This document shows, piece by piece, positions 18,020 through 26,697 of a DNA stretch of 59,915 nt. The notes under the pieces are model-generated. The model saw only the letters and a program-made list of their open reading frames with translations, did not search any database and was not told the origin of the DNA. The stretch covers positions 1 to 59,915 of the forward strand of contig JAUHYI010000019.1 in the NCBI GenBank assembly GCA_030426385.1, written 5' to 3'. Position numbers and translations under genes: made by a program. Within the stretch, counting starts at the first letter, position 1, and the number at the start of each line of letters is the position of its first letter. The DNA is from Phycisphaerae bacterium (GTDB lineage Bacteria; Planctomycetota; Phycisphaerae; Phycisphaerales; Phycisphaeraceae).

Positions 18020-20014
18020 TTACGTATTTTCCGGCTCGCCTGCAATCAATTGGGTATTGACCAGCGATCGATACGTGGCACAGCGAGACAATAAATCATC
18101 ATGTTTGCCCTGGTCGATGATGTGGCCATCTTCCATCACCACGATCAGGTCGGAATCGATCACGGTACTGAGCCGATGAGCGATGACCAGCATGGTGCGC
18201 CCGTGACGTATTTCATGCAATGCGGTGGTGATTTTCGATTCCGAATCACTGTCGATCTGGCTGGTGGCTTCGTCGAGAATCAAGATGGCCGGATCGCGCA
18301 AAATGGCGCGGGCAATGCACAGGCGTTGCTTTTGTCCGCCTGATAAGCCGGCACCATTTTCGCCCAGCACGGTGTCGTAGCCCTTGGGCAAGGTGGCGAC
18401 AAATTCATCGGCATACGCGGCACGCGCTGCGGCGACAATTCGTTCACGCGATTCATGCCGTCGGCCATAGGCGATGTTGTCAGCTATCGTGCCTTCAAAC
18501 AAAATCGATTGTTGGGTGACCATGCCGATCTGTTCACGCAAGGGACGCAAGCCCACGTTGGCAATGTCAATCCCATCAATCAACACGCGGCCACTTGTCG
18601 GCATCAGTAGTCGTGGCAATGTGGATAGCAAGGTGGTTTTGCCCGAGCCGTTGGGCCCGACCAGTGCGATGGCCTGGCCATGGGTGATACTCAGATTGAC
18701 TTGCTCGACCGCGGGCTTATCGCTGTTGGGATAATTCACCGTGACGTTTTCAAACACCACGTCGCGTTGATGCCGAGGTAAATGAACCAGCGATTTCGCG
18801 GGTTGCGAAGATTGTGAAGACGAAGACCTGGATAATTTGGAAGACTCGGAAGCTTGGGATGCTTGGGATGCTTCGGTTTCCACCTCGCGATTGAGTACGT
18901 CCAACACACGGACAGCTGCTGATCCCGATTCTTGAATTTCATTGTAGAGGTTCGACAAGGGTTTCAAGCTATCACCCGCACCGAGCAACAAAGCCAGAAT
19001 CGTCATGAATTCCGCAGGATTTTGTCCGCGATTGTAAATCGCCCACGCGGCCAGGATCATCACCAGGGCAATACTCACCAGCGAAAACGTATCCACCACT
19101 GGCGAGGCGAACGCATGGATTTGCCTGACTTTCATTTCCTCGTCATAGACTGATCGGTTGACACGCCAGAAACGGCGGCGCTCCGACCCTTCTGCGTTGT
19201 GAACTTTAACCACGTTGATCGCGCCCAGCGATTCGCTGACGCGCCCGACCATTTTGCCCTGTTGTTGCAAGGCCGCATGCGTGGCCCGGCGAATACGCTT
19301 GCCGAATTTTCGGAACATCACGATCAAAATCGGCATGCCTACCAGCGCTACCAAGGTCATGATTGGATTGACGGCGATCGCGATCGCGATACAGAAAATC
19401 CCTTTCAAAACCGCTTCAGTGGCTCGCCCCAGCAACACGCGATAACCGTTGGCCATGTTGCGTGTGTCGACTAACAATCGGCTGATGTTGTCTGACGTGT
19501 TGTGTTGTAATGTCGTGGCAAACGACGCGGTGACCAGTCGTCGAAACATGCGCCCGCGATAGACCATCGAGGCATGCAACGCCACTGATATCGCCAGGGC
19601 TTCATGAAGGAATCGGCCCATGCTGCCGATGATCGTGAGTACGATGATCACGACCATCACCCAGGTGAAACCGGTAAACGGATCCGTCGGCACGATGTCG
19701 AGCAAACGTTGGCCAATGTCTTGCAACCACACAGGGCCCGAGGGATCCATCAAGTGTTCCTGAATCACGTCGGCCAGACTTTTTTTACTGGCGAGCAACA
19801 GATCGAACACCGGCAACAACATACCCAGTCCCGCCCCGAAGCAACCCGCAGAAATCAACGCGCCGAGCATGGCCAGGCTGATGCGCGGCTTGTATTGCTT
19901 GAGAATTTTCGCCGATTCCCAGAATGCCGTCTTGGCAGAATCACGGGAAACCGGTTCAGCCTCGGCCTTGGACTGTTCGGTGGTAACCAGATTGGCCGGT
20001 GGTCCGCTACTCAT
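18020..20014 (-). CDS. ABC exporter, MsbA/lipid-flippase-like (fused permease and ATPase)
   Basis: A 664-residue half-transporter. Residues about 40-370 form the six-helix exporter domain. Then comes a Ser/Gln-rich linker (SQASQASESSKLSRSSSSQ) and a nucleotide-binding domain with Walker A VGPNGSGKTTLLS, signature LSGGQKQRLCIARA, Walker B AILILDEATSQID and the switch His in VIAHRLS. Such proteins act as homodimers that flip lipids or export hydrophobic compounds. MsbA (lipid A core flippase) is plausible given lpxD nearby, but substrate cannot be read from sequence. Its start overlaps the aroA stop (ATGA), and the prepilin gene follows, so the three may form one operon. Confidence 0.88.
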   Translation of the reverse strand: MSSGPPANLVTTEQSKAEAEPVSRDSAKTAFWESAKILKQYKPRISLAMLGALISAGCFGAGLGMLLPVFDLLLASKKSLADVIQEHLMDPSGPVWLQDIGQRLLDIVPTDPFTGFTWVMVVIIVLTIIGSMGRFLHEALAISVALHASMVYRGRMFRRLVTASFATTLQHNTSDNISRLLVDTRNMANGYRVLLGRATEAVLKGIFCIAIAIAVNPIMTLVALVGMPILIVMFRKFGKRIRRATHAALQQQGKMVGRVSESLGAINVVKVHNAEGSERRRFWRVNRSVYDEEMKVRQIHAFASPVVDTFSLVSIALVMILAAWAIYNRGQNPAEFMTILALLLGAGDSLKPLSNLYNEIQESGSAAVRVLDVLNREVETEASQASQASESSKLSRSSSSQSSQPAKSLVHLPRHQRDVVFENVTVNYPNSDKPAVEQVNLSITHGQAIALVGPNGSGKTTLLSTLPRLLMPTSGRVLIDGIDIANVGLRPLREQIGMVTQQSILFEGTIADNIAYGRRHESRERIVAAARAAYADEFVATLPKGYDTVLGENGAGLSGGQKQRLCIARAILRDPAILILDEATSQIDSDSESKITTALHEIRHGRTMLVIAHRLSTVIDSDLIVVMEDGHIIDQGKHDDLLSRCATYRSLVNTQLIAGEPENT

Positions 20015-21411
20015 GAATTGGATCCGATTTCTGAACGGCCAGATTCGTTAAGTTTGGCCAGGTCGTCAAAATAACCCGGATAGGTTTTGTTCACACACGA
20101 AGGGTCGTTGATCGTCACACCCGGGGCCAACAATCCGACAATCGCAAAACTCATCGCCATGCGGTGATCGTCATAGGTGTCGATGGCCGTCGGTTGTATC
20201 GCGCCGTTTTTCGGCGGGTTGATGGTCATGTCATCGCCGACGACAGTGACCGATGCGCCCAGTTTGGTCAGTTCGTTTTGCAATGCCGCCATGCGGTCGG
20301 TTTCTTTGACACGCAGGTTGCCGACGTTGCGAATGATGGTGGGCCCATCGGCAAACAACGCCACGGCCGCCAATGTCTGGGCCGTGTCCGGCATCATGTT
20401 CAGGTCAACATCAATGCCACGCAGTTTTTCGCCCGGCGCAGGTGCAGCGACCGTGATCGATTCGTCAGTCATGGTCACGCTAGCCCCCATCTGTGCCAAC
20501 ACATGGGCAAACCCCACATCGCCTTGAATGCTGTGCGTACCCAGGCCCGCAATCGTGCAACACGAGCCTGGCACCAACGCGCCTGCCGCTAAAAAATACG
20601 TGGCGTTCGACGCGTCAGGTTCGATCAGTAAATCCACCCCGGTATACGTTTGTTGATCAATCTGTATCGTCGACAGATCGTCCGCGGCGTTGGCCTTGAC
20701 GCCAAACTGTTGCATCAATGCCAGGGTCATCCGCACATACGGGGCACTGATGACGGGCGTATCCAATTGCAACTTTAATCCGCCCCCCCCACATTCCCCC
20801 CCACGTTTCCCCCCATGCTTCTCCCCACGTTCCCCACCACCCTCAACCCCACGCACATATGGGCCGACCTGCAACATTGCACTGATGTATTGGCTCGACA
20901 TCGTGTTGGGCAGGCGCGGGATCGATTGGGTTTTACTCAGGCCATGAGCCTCGATGCACAAGGGCGGATAGCCGGTTTGGCCTTCGTAAGTGATCGTTGC
21001 ATTGAGAGTTGCCAAGGCATCGACCAGTTGTCCGATCGGTCGCTCACGCATGCGCGCGATGCCGTCAATCCGGTACTGCCCTTGTCCCAGACAAACCGCG
21101 GCGGTCAGGAATCGCGTCGCGGTGCCGGCATTGCCCAGAAACAAATCGGCCTGCTGCGCGGGAATGGTTCCACCGCTGCCCATGATCGTCACAGTGGTGT
21201 GGGTTTCATCGACATCGATCTCGAATCCCAGTTGGCCCAATGCATCGAGCATGACCCGCGTGTCATCGGAAAACAACACGTTCGACAAACGCGATCGCCC
21301 GTTGGCCAAGGCAGCCAACAGCAGGGCCCGATTGGTCAGGCTTTTCGAGCCCGGCGGGCGCACGGTTTGTTGAAACGTGCCAATCGGTTGGATAGTCAGG
21401 CTGTCATTCAC
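20011..21411 (-). CDS. aroA: 3-phosphoshikimate 1-carboxyvinyltransferase (EPSP synthase) with Gly-rich insert
   Basis: Sixth step of the shikimate pathway: joins shikimate-3-phosphate and PEP. Motifs in order are PGSKSLTNRALLLAAL, FLGNAGTATRFLTAA, RMRERPIGQLVDAL, PDTAQTLAAVALFA, VKETDRMAALQNELTKLGA and DDHRMAMSFA, all with the expected catalytic residues. At 466 residues it is about 35 longer than usual. The excess is a Gly/Glu/Arg/Lys-rich stretch of about 25 residues after GPYVRG, encoded by an imperfect G-rich tandem repeat, in a position likely to be a surface loop. The frame is kept. The start codon is GTG at 21411. It is coupled to the downstream ABC transporter gene. Confidence 0.95.
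   Translation of the reverse strand: MNDSLTIQPIGTFQQTVRPPGSKSLTNRALLLAALANGRSRLSNVLFSDDTRVMLDALGQLGFEIDVDETHTTVTIMGSGGTIPAQQADLFLGNAGTATRFLTAAVCLGQGQYRIDGIARMRERPIGQLVDALATLNATITYEGQTGYPPLCIEAHGLSKTQSIPRLPNTMSSQYISAMLQVGPYVRGVEGGGERGEKHGGKRGGECGGGGLKLQLDTPVISAPYVRMTLALMQQFGVKANAADDLSTIQIDQQTYTGVDLLIEPDASNATYFLAAGALVPGSCCTIAGLGTHSIQGDVGFAHVLAQMGASVTMTDESITVAAPAPGEKLRGIDVDLNMMPDTAQTLAAVALFADGPTIIRNVGNLRVKETDRMAALQNELTKLGASVTVVGDDMTINPPKNGAIQPTAIDTYDDHRMAMSFAIVGLLAPGVTINDPSCVNKTYPGYFDDLAKLNESGRSEIGSNS
20783..20853 (-). repeat. G-rich tandem array inside aroA
   Basis: On the coding strand about five imperfect units of the form GGAAACGTGGGGGG / GGGAATGTGGGGGG follow each other. They are translated as the Gly-rich insert of AroA. 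Several runs of four or more G with short spacers meet the usual pattern for a G-quadruplex. Confidence 0.75.
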
Positions 21412-21573
21412 GCGGGGGACTCATGCACAATGCCAATGGCTAAACCATCAGTCAATAATCAAGAACCAAAATATCAGGATTTGAGACGTAGCCATTTAGC
21501 CATTGCCTGCCGAAACCATTTGCATCATGCACCCAAGGCCACGGACACCATCGCTGTTTAATTGCGCAAGGGA

Positions 21574-21592
21574 AACGTGGGGGGGTGGGGGG
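21574..21592 (+). repeat. G-rich unit at the 3' end of groES
   Basis: GAAACGTGGGGGGGTGGGG lies directly after the minus-strand groES stop, inside the 181-base gap to aroA. It is the same unit type as in the aroA and tolC arrays. Confidence 0.6.
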
Positions 21593-21919
21593 TTAGGCTT
21601 TGCGGATGACTGCCACGATGCTATCCACGGGCACGACGAACAGGCGGTTGTCGCCCTCAAAATCCACGGGGATGGCTTCCTTGGGATTAAACAGCACGCG
21701 GTCATACTGTTCGATGGGGTAATTGGTATCCGCCTCGATTTCTGCGGAGACTGCCACGATGCGCCCGGTCAGGGTGGGGATTTCGATTTTGTCGGGCAGG
21801 TGGATACCGGATTTGGTCTTTTTCTTGTCCTCGTCTTTGCGGATGAGGATGCGTTTGCCGATCGGTTCAACCACCTCGAGCGTCTGGGTGGGATGGGGGG
21901 TATCTGGGGTCTTGCTCAT
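21593..21919 (-). CDS. groES: Co-chaperonin GroES (Cpn10)-like
   Basis: About 108 residues from the ATG at 21919 (MSKTPDTPHP). It has the Cpn10 beta-barrel pattern: LEVVEPIGKRILIRKDEDKKKT, then the mobile-loop region SGIHLPDKIEIPTLTGRIVAV, then YPIEQYDRVLFNPKEAIPVDFEGDNRLFVVPVDSIVAVI. Family members cap GroEL rings during protein folding. The mobile loop lacks the classical GGI-(V/L) triad and reads SGIHLPDK, a variant seen in distant paralogues, so it may be a secondary Cpn10. No groL gene is next to it. An upstream in-frame start at 21958 is possible but the extra residues look non-native. Confidence 0.8.
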   Translation of the reverse strand: MSKTPDTPHPTQTLEVVEPIGKRILIRKDEDKKKTKSGIHLPDKIEIPTLTGRIVAVSAEIEADTNYPIEQYDRVLFNPKEAIPVDFEGDNRLFVVPVDSIVAVIRKA

Positions 21920-22022
21920 AGTGAAACCATTGTAGGGCACAACACGTTGGCCTACCAAAATGCCTCATGTCATTCGCGGGGCGCGGTTAATCCTCGTCAT
22001 GATCAGTGGCTACCGTCAGTGG

Positions 22023-22640
22023 TTATTGATGCGGGCGAAACGTGGTGTTTGGGGGAGAGTGGGGGGTGGGTCGGCGACGTTCCCAGACGAGATGGGGCAG
22101 TTCGGGCACGATGAGTTTTTCCATGGCCAGGCTGACGGCATTGGTTGAGCCGGGCATCGCGAATAACAGGGTTTCGCCGATCAATCCCGCTGAGGCTCGG
22201 CTGAGCATGGCCGCGGGTCCGACCTGATCCCAACTGAGCATGCGGAATAGTTCGCCAAACCCGTCGAGACGTTGGTTGTACAAGCGATCGACGACCTCGA
22301 TGGTGGTGTCTCGGCTACTGATGCCGGTGCCGCCAGTGGTGCAGATGACCGCCGGTTGCGAGGCCGAGTTTGACGAGGGATGGTTGGACTGGGGTTGTAG
22401 CCATGCCTGCAATGTTTCGTGAATGGCCGAGGCATCATCGCGAACGATTGCCCGCTGCACGATGGTGTGGCCAGCCTGTTCGAGGGCATCGACAATGGTT
22501 TGGCCGCCGCGATCATCCGCCAGGGTGCGGGTGTCACTGATGGTCAGCACGGCACACGGGATCGTCTGTATCGATTGTGCCGCCGCGTCACGATGAGCCT
22601 GCGTGGATTGACTGACATTGGGCGGGGAATTGTCGTTCAT
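22023..22640 (-). CDS. moaB: MoaB/Mog family molybdopterin-binding protein
   Basis: A 205-residue protein of the MoaB/MogA fold, which adenylylates molybdopterin before molybdate insertion. Motifs are AVLTISDTRTLADDRGGQTI near the N-terminus, VICTTGGTGISSRDTTIEVV (the TGGTG nucleotide/pterin loop) and FAMPGSTNAVSLAMEKLIVPELPHLV at the C-terminus. The final 15 residues are Pro/Arg/His-rich and encoded across a G-rich tract read on the other strand. It diverges from tolC across 142 bases. No other molybdenum cofactor gene is in the window, and choosing between moaB and mog from sequence alone is uncertain. Confidence 0.88.
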   Translation of the reverse strand: MNDNSPPNVSQSTQAHRDAAAQSIQTIPCAVLTISDTRTLADDRGGQTIVDALEQAGHTIVQRAIVRDDASAIHETLQAWLQPQSNHPSSNSASQPAVICTTGGTGISSRDTTIEVVDRLYNQRLDGFGELFRMLSWDQVGPAAMLSRASAGLIGETLLFAMPGSTNAVSLAMEKLIVPELPHLVWERRRPTPHSPPNTTFRPHQ

Positions 22641-22770
22641 GATGCTATCCTAAACATGATGCGCCCGATGGCGTAAAAATCAGAACATCACCGGCCACGC
22701 CAGCGTCTATCTATGATAGACGGTTGGACTCGATTGCCAGTGGCCAGCGAGATCAATCCCACGATTCGGC

Positions 22771-22776
22771 TACAAT
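22771..22776 (+). promoter_or_regulatory. Possible -10 element just upstream of tolC-like gene
   Basis: TACAAT ends 6 bases before the first ATG (22783). If used, transcription would begin at or very near that ATG, or about 18 bases before the second ATG at 22801. No convincing -35 hexamer is seen. Confidence 0.25.
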
Positions 22777-22782
22777 ACCTCA

Positions 22783-24741
22783 ATGTCGGCGTATTTCTTG
22801 ATGTTAACCAAACGATTCCTATGGATCGCGTGCCTGTTACTGATTCCGGGTTGCAGTGAAACACTGTTGCAAACCATGGATCGACAGGCCAGTGAAAAGA
22901 TTCGTCAGCGTCAACGCGACGCCTTGGGCGAGTCGGGTTTTTCAATTGACACACACGACCACGACACCAATCGCGCGGACCATGTGGCGTTGGATACGAT
23001 TGGCACCGCGAACGATGCCTACGACATGCAGCCGGGCACTCGCAATGATGCCGCACCACCGATTCCAAGGCGATCACCTGACGAATCGACCTATGCGACC
23101 GATCGTACCAATCACACTGGCGATTCTGACGGTGCCAACGGAGATGGAGTAGATGTGGGGAGAAATGTGGGGGAGGACGTGAAGGGGGGCGTGGGGGGGA
23201 ACGTGGGGGGAAATGTGGGGGGGGGGGGAACATCGGATGCGCAAATGCAGCCCGTCGTTGAGCCAATGGTGATTGATCTCGAAGGCGTGCTGGCGATCGC
23301 GATTGAACGCAGTCGTGAGTATCGCGATCGCAAGGAAGATTTGTTTTTAACCGCGTTGGATTTGTTGATCGAACGGCATTTATGGGGACCGCGTTTTTTC
23401 GATACGTTTACAACGCGGTTTGTGGGTGTACCTGAATCGGGCGATCACGATCAGGTCATGGAGATTTCCAATTCATTCGGCGTACGGCAGCGCTTGCCGT
23501 ATGGCGGCGAAGTGTCGATCACAGCCCTGACCAGTTATGTCAACTATCTGCGTGAGTCGGCGACGAAAGCCGCGTCGGGCGACGGTTCGGAAACCCAGAC
23601 GGGTGCGTTGACCCTCAGCGCAACATTGCCATTGCTGCGCGGCGCGGGCGTGGCGGCACGTGAAGATTTGATCCAGGCCGAGCGTGATCTGGTGTATGCG
23701 GTGCGTGATTTTGAACGATTTCGGCGTGAATTTCTGGTGAGTATTTCGTCGGACTATTACAACCTGTTGTTGGGTCAGGCCAATTTACGCTCGCGACAAA
23801 ATCAGACCAAACGTTTTGAACAATTATCGTTACGAACCCAGGCATTGGCCGACGCAGGCCGGGAATCGGTACTGGAAGTTCAACGAACTGAAAACCGATT
23901 GTTGCAAGCCCAGGCCGCGGAAACTTCTGAGCAGCAACGCTATTCCGATTCGCTCGACCGTTTCAAAATTCGATTGAATTTGCCGTTGGCCACGCCGATT
24001 GAAATTTTGCCCGTGGAAGTGGTGGCCCCTGATCCGGTATTGCACGAAGCTGAAGCCACGCAGTTTGCCATGGCCAATCGTTTGGATTTACAGACCACGC
24101 GGGACCGGGTGGCCGATGCGGGACGGCGTTTGCGTGTGGCGAAAAATGACACGTTGCCGGATTTGGATTTGTTTGCCTCAACCACCGCACGCACGGATGG
24201 CGATAAGCAATTTGCGGGTTTCGATCTGGATGCGGGGGCCAGTGATTATGAAGTCGGCATTACCTTGGATTTGCCGTTGGACCGTCGGCGTCAATGGTTG
24301 TCATACCGTCGAGCGATGGTGTTGGCCGAGCGGGCCAAGCGAGATTTTGGATTGTCCCGCGATAGGGTGATTCAGGATGTTCGCTCCGCGATACGGCAGA
24401 TTGAACGGGCACGTTTCACCTTGGAATTGCAAGAGCGAAACCTGGTGATTGCCAGTCGGCGTTTGCTGCGCGTGCAGATTCGATCATTGGGGCCGTTTGA
24501 ATACCTGGAAGCGGAAACGGAATTGATTCAGGCCCAGAATGAACGGGATGCGGCGCTGCGTGACCTGCGTGTGGCGATGTTGCAATACCTGTTGAATTCC
24601 GCGCAGATGCGCGTGGCAGCCAATGGGCAATGGATCGAGCCGGTAGGGTTGGTACCGATTGAAGCGGATGGAAAATCGGATGCAGGCCACGAAGTCAGTG
24701 AAACGAACGAGATGAACGAATCAGGAGATGAAACGTCATGA
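22783..24741 (+). CDS. TolC-family outer-membrane channel lipoprotein
   Basis: A 652-residue outer-membrane efflux channel subunit. The signal peptide ends in a lipobox (LLLIPGC), so it is probably acylated. The ATG at 22801 (MLTKRFLWIACLLLIPGC) gives an equally good start. Residues about 25-160 form an unusual hydrophilic Asp/Gly-rich leader that includes a translated G-rich array (NVGEDVKGGVGGNVGGNVGG). From about 170 onward the TolC repeat pattern appears, with long amphipathic helices (SDYYNLLLGQANLRSRQNQT, RTENRLLQAQAAETSEQQR) and a beta-barrel region rich in Asp/Thr. It overlaps hlyD by ATGA. Together they should bridge periplasm and outer membrane for export of small molecules or proteins. 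Confidence 0.88.
   Translation: MSAYFLMLTKRFLWIACLLLIPGCSETLLQTMDRQASEKIRQRQRDALGESGFSIDTHDHDTNRADHVALDTIGTANDAYDMQPGTRNDAAPPIPRRSPDESTYATDRTNHTGDSDGANGDGVDVGRNVGEDVKGGVGGNVGGNVGGGGTSDAQMQPVVEPMVIDLEGVLAIAIERSREYRDRKEDLFLTALDLLIERHLWGPRFFDTFTTRFVGVPESGDHDQVMEISNSFGVRQRLPYGGEVSITALTSYVNYLRESATKAASGDGSETQTGALTLSATLPLLRGAGVAAREDLIQAERDLVYAVRDFERFRREFLVSISSDYYNLLLGQANLRSRQNQTKRFEQLSLRTQALADAGRESVLEVQRTENRLLQAQAAETSEQQRYSDSLDRFKIRLNLPLATPIEILPVEVVAPDPVLHEAEATQFAMANRLDLQTTRDRVADAGRRLRVAKNDTLPDLDLFASTTARTDGDKQFAGFDLDAGASDYEVGITLDLPLDRRRQWLSYRRAMVLAERAKRDFGLSRDRVIQDVRSAIRQIERARFTLELQERNLVIASRRLLRVQIRSLGPFEYLEAETELIQAQNERDAALRDLRVAMLQYLLNSAQMRVAANGQWIEPVGLVPIEADGKSDAGHEVSETNEMNESGDETS
23154..23228 (+). 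repeat. G-rich tandem array inside tolC-like gene
   Basis: Imperfect units of 11-13 bases, such as GAAATGTGGGGG and GAACGTGGGGGG, are repeated about six times and end in a run of 12 G. It is read in frame as a Val/Gly/Asn-rich linker. A homopolymer run of this length is a likely site of slipped-strand length change. Confidence 0.8.
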
Positions 24742-26414
24742 CATGGCCCAAGCAGATAAAAACCGGCGGGGATGCGGGCTGGGGCGCCTGTGGGGGGGGC
24801 GGTGGGGGTGTCGGTGGAGGTGTCGGTGGGCGTAGCGGTGGGGGGGGGAGCGGCTGTGACAACACGCACGGGCATCGGTTGATCAGGCGAAATACCAAAC
24901 GTAATCCCATGCGATATGCGGATGGAAAAATTATGCCCGCGATGATGTGGGCACTGGTAGTGGTCGCGCTGGGGCTGGGGTGGTGGTTGTTTTCGGATGG
25001 CCTGATGCAAGCGGACGCGGCCAACGATTCAAAAAATGCCGGAGGAAGTGCCGCAGAAGGTTGGCACACGGTGGGCAAGGAAAGTTTCGATCTGGTGGTA
25101 CGGGCATCGGGCGAACTCGAAGCCAAACGCAGTATCGAAGTCAAGAGTCTGGTGGAAGGTTCGACGACGATTACGGAAGTGGTTGATGAGGGCACGAGTG
25201 TCAAAGAAGGCGACGTGTTGGTGCGGTTGGCGGATGATCAAATTCGTGAAAAGATTCAACAGCAGTTGCTAAGCGTGGAACAGGCACGGGCGGACAATGT
25301 GGCCGCGGAGCAGGAACTGGCGATCAAGGAAAACGAAACCGAAAGTGAAATCAAAGCGGCAGAAGTAAAATTGGCACTGGCGGAGTTGGAGTTGGCCAAG
25401 TTTGTCAATGGTAGTGATCCGCAGAAGTTGGCGGACCTGGAAGTGGCCTTGACGACGGCGGAGCGTAATCTGGAGTCAGCCAAACGTGATGTAAAATTCA
25501 GCTACCAATTGTTCGAAGAAGATTTCATCAGTCAGTCGGAACTGGAACAGGATGAGACGGATTTGATCAATGCGGAAAACGCGCTGCGCAAGGCAAAGAT
25601 GGAAAAACTGGTGTATGCGGAATATGAAAAGCCCAAGGAACTGAAACAGTTCACCAGTGATGTGGAACAGGCGCGGTCAGGATTAGAGCGAACGAAACGC
25701 AAAAGTGTGAGCGAGCTGGCACGGGCGACGGCGAATTTAAATAATCGAAAAACGACGCTGGAAATTCGCGAGAAAAGCCTGGAAAAACAAAACGACCAGC
25801 TGCTTAAAACAGTTATTCGAGCCCCGCAAGCAGGATTAGCGGTGTATGCAACATCCGTCGGCCCATCATGGCGTCGACGCGATCCGATTGCACAGGGGCG
25901 ACAGGTGCGCTTCAATGAAACCCTGATTACATTGCCCGACACGAGTCAGATGGTGGGCGTGATCAAAGTCCACGAATCGGTGGTATCGAAAGTGAAAGTC
26001 GGCCAGCCAGCAGCGGTGATGATCGATGCCCGTGGCCAGGATACGATCATGAGTTCGGTGAATTTGATTGGAGTCACGGCACAGGATGGCGGTTGGATGA
26101 ATCAGGATCTGCGCGAGTATGAGGTGCGCGTGGATTTGCCCGCGGGGATTGATGACACCTTAAAACCTGCCATGCGATGCGCCGCGGTGATTACGATTGG
26201 CCGCGTTGAGGATGAGATTGCGGTGCCGGTACAAGCGGTGTTTTCTGAAGGCGAAGAACGATTTTGCTATGTGCCTGCGGGGGGCGGAAAGGTGACAGCC
26301 CAGGCCGTGGAAATCGGACAGGCCAGCGAAGGATATGTGGTGATTACCGAAGGTTTGGAAGAGGGTGATCGCGTATTGCTACGTCGGCCCAAGCCCGGCG
26401 AAGTGAGAGGTTAG
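24738..26414 (+). CDS. HlyD-family periplasmic adaptor (membrane fusion protein)
   Basis: A 558-residue adaptor. The start at 24738 overlaps the tolC stop and has AGGAG at a good distance, so the odd N-terminus is probably translated: about 57 cytoplasmic residues with a run of Gly (GGGGGGVGGGVGGRSGGGG). A single membrane anchor follows (MMWALVVVALGLGWWLF, about residues 66-84). Next come a lipoyl-like half (VVRASGELEAKRSIEVKSLV), a long coiled-coil hairpin (about residues 170-370), the second lipoyl half (VIRAPQAGLAVYAT) and a beta-barrel (LPDTSQMVGVIKVHESVVSKVKVGQPA). Its partner is the TolC-like protein. No transporter gene follows, so the pump component must be encoded elsewhere. Confidence 0.9.
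   Translation: MTWPKQIKTGGDAGWGACGGGGGGVGGGVGGRSGGGGSGCDNTHGHRLIRRNTKRNPMRYADGKIMPAMMWALVVVALGLGWWLFSDGLMQADAANDSKNAGGSAAEGWHTVGKESFDLVVRASGELEAKRSIEVKSLVEGSTTITEVVDEGTSVKEGDVLVRLADDQIREKIQQQLLSVEQARADNVAAEQELAIKENETESEIKAAEVKLALAELELAKFVNGSDPQKLADLEVALTTAERNLESAKRDVKFSYQLFEEDFISQSELEQDETDLINAENALRKAKMEKLVYAEYEKPKELKQFTSDVEQARSGLERTKRKSVSELARATANLNNRKTTLEIREKSLEKQNDQLLKTVIRAPQAGLAVYATSVGPSWRRRDPIAQGRQVRFNETLITLPDTSQMVGVIKVHESVVSKVKVGQPAAVMIDARGQDTIMSSVNLIGVTAQDGGWMNQDLREYEVRVDLPAGIDDTLKPAMRCAAVITIGRVEDEIAVPVQAVFSEGEERFCYVPAGGGKVTAQAVEIGQASEGYVVITEGLEEGDRVLLRRPKPGEVRG
24790..24850 (+). repeat. G-rich array inside hlyD
   Basis: Units of GGTGTCGGTGGAGGTGTCGG flanked by runs of 8-10 G, translated as a poly-Gly/Val stretch in the cytoplasmic N-terminus of the adaptor. 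The unit differs from the ATGTGGGG type but shares its base composition. Confidence 0.65.
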
Positions 26415-26481
26415 TCAGCTGACTATTGCTGGGTGACTGACAACAATCCCACAAAAACCACGCGTATGGTTCATCGTTAGC

Positions 26482-26500
26482 CGCCGCCTTTATGGCGGCG
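26482..26500. other. GC-rich hairpin after hlyD
   Basis: A perfect 7-bp inverted repeat (CGCCGCC / GGCGGCG) with a five-base loop, 68 bases after the hlyD stop. No T-run follows, so it is not a standard intrinsic terminator, though it may slow transcription or protect the mRNA end. Confidence 0.45.
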
Positions 26501-26582
26501 CGATGGCTGTGTTTGCCTCACGATTCACACTGCACATAGACCGCGGCTAGCGCACGAATTCTAAGTGGGATGCGTATGCGAT

Positions 26583-26697
26583 TATACGAATGACGATACA
26601 TACTGGCGTTCTAGATCCATGCCAGCTTCCGGTGAATACCGGGAGTTTGTGTGAGAGGGAAATTTAGACCGCGCGAGTTTTTGGCGGGATGGGTATT
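26583..26697. repeat. Dispersed hairpin repeat, copy 2
   Basis: Aligns over its length with copies 1 and 3. The stem is at 26626-26633 and 26638-26645 with loop GAAT; one base change (C to T) turns a C-G pair into a T-G wobble pair, so folding is kept. It fills the end of the gap between convergent hlyD and the DUF547 gene, and its last bases overlap the DUF547 stop codon. Confidence 0.75.

Noticed and set aside
20011..21411. aroA as a pseudogene because of the G-rich insertion
   Set aside because: The frame is intact and every catalytic motif is present.
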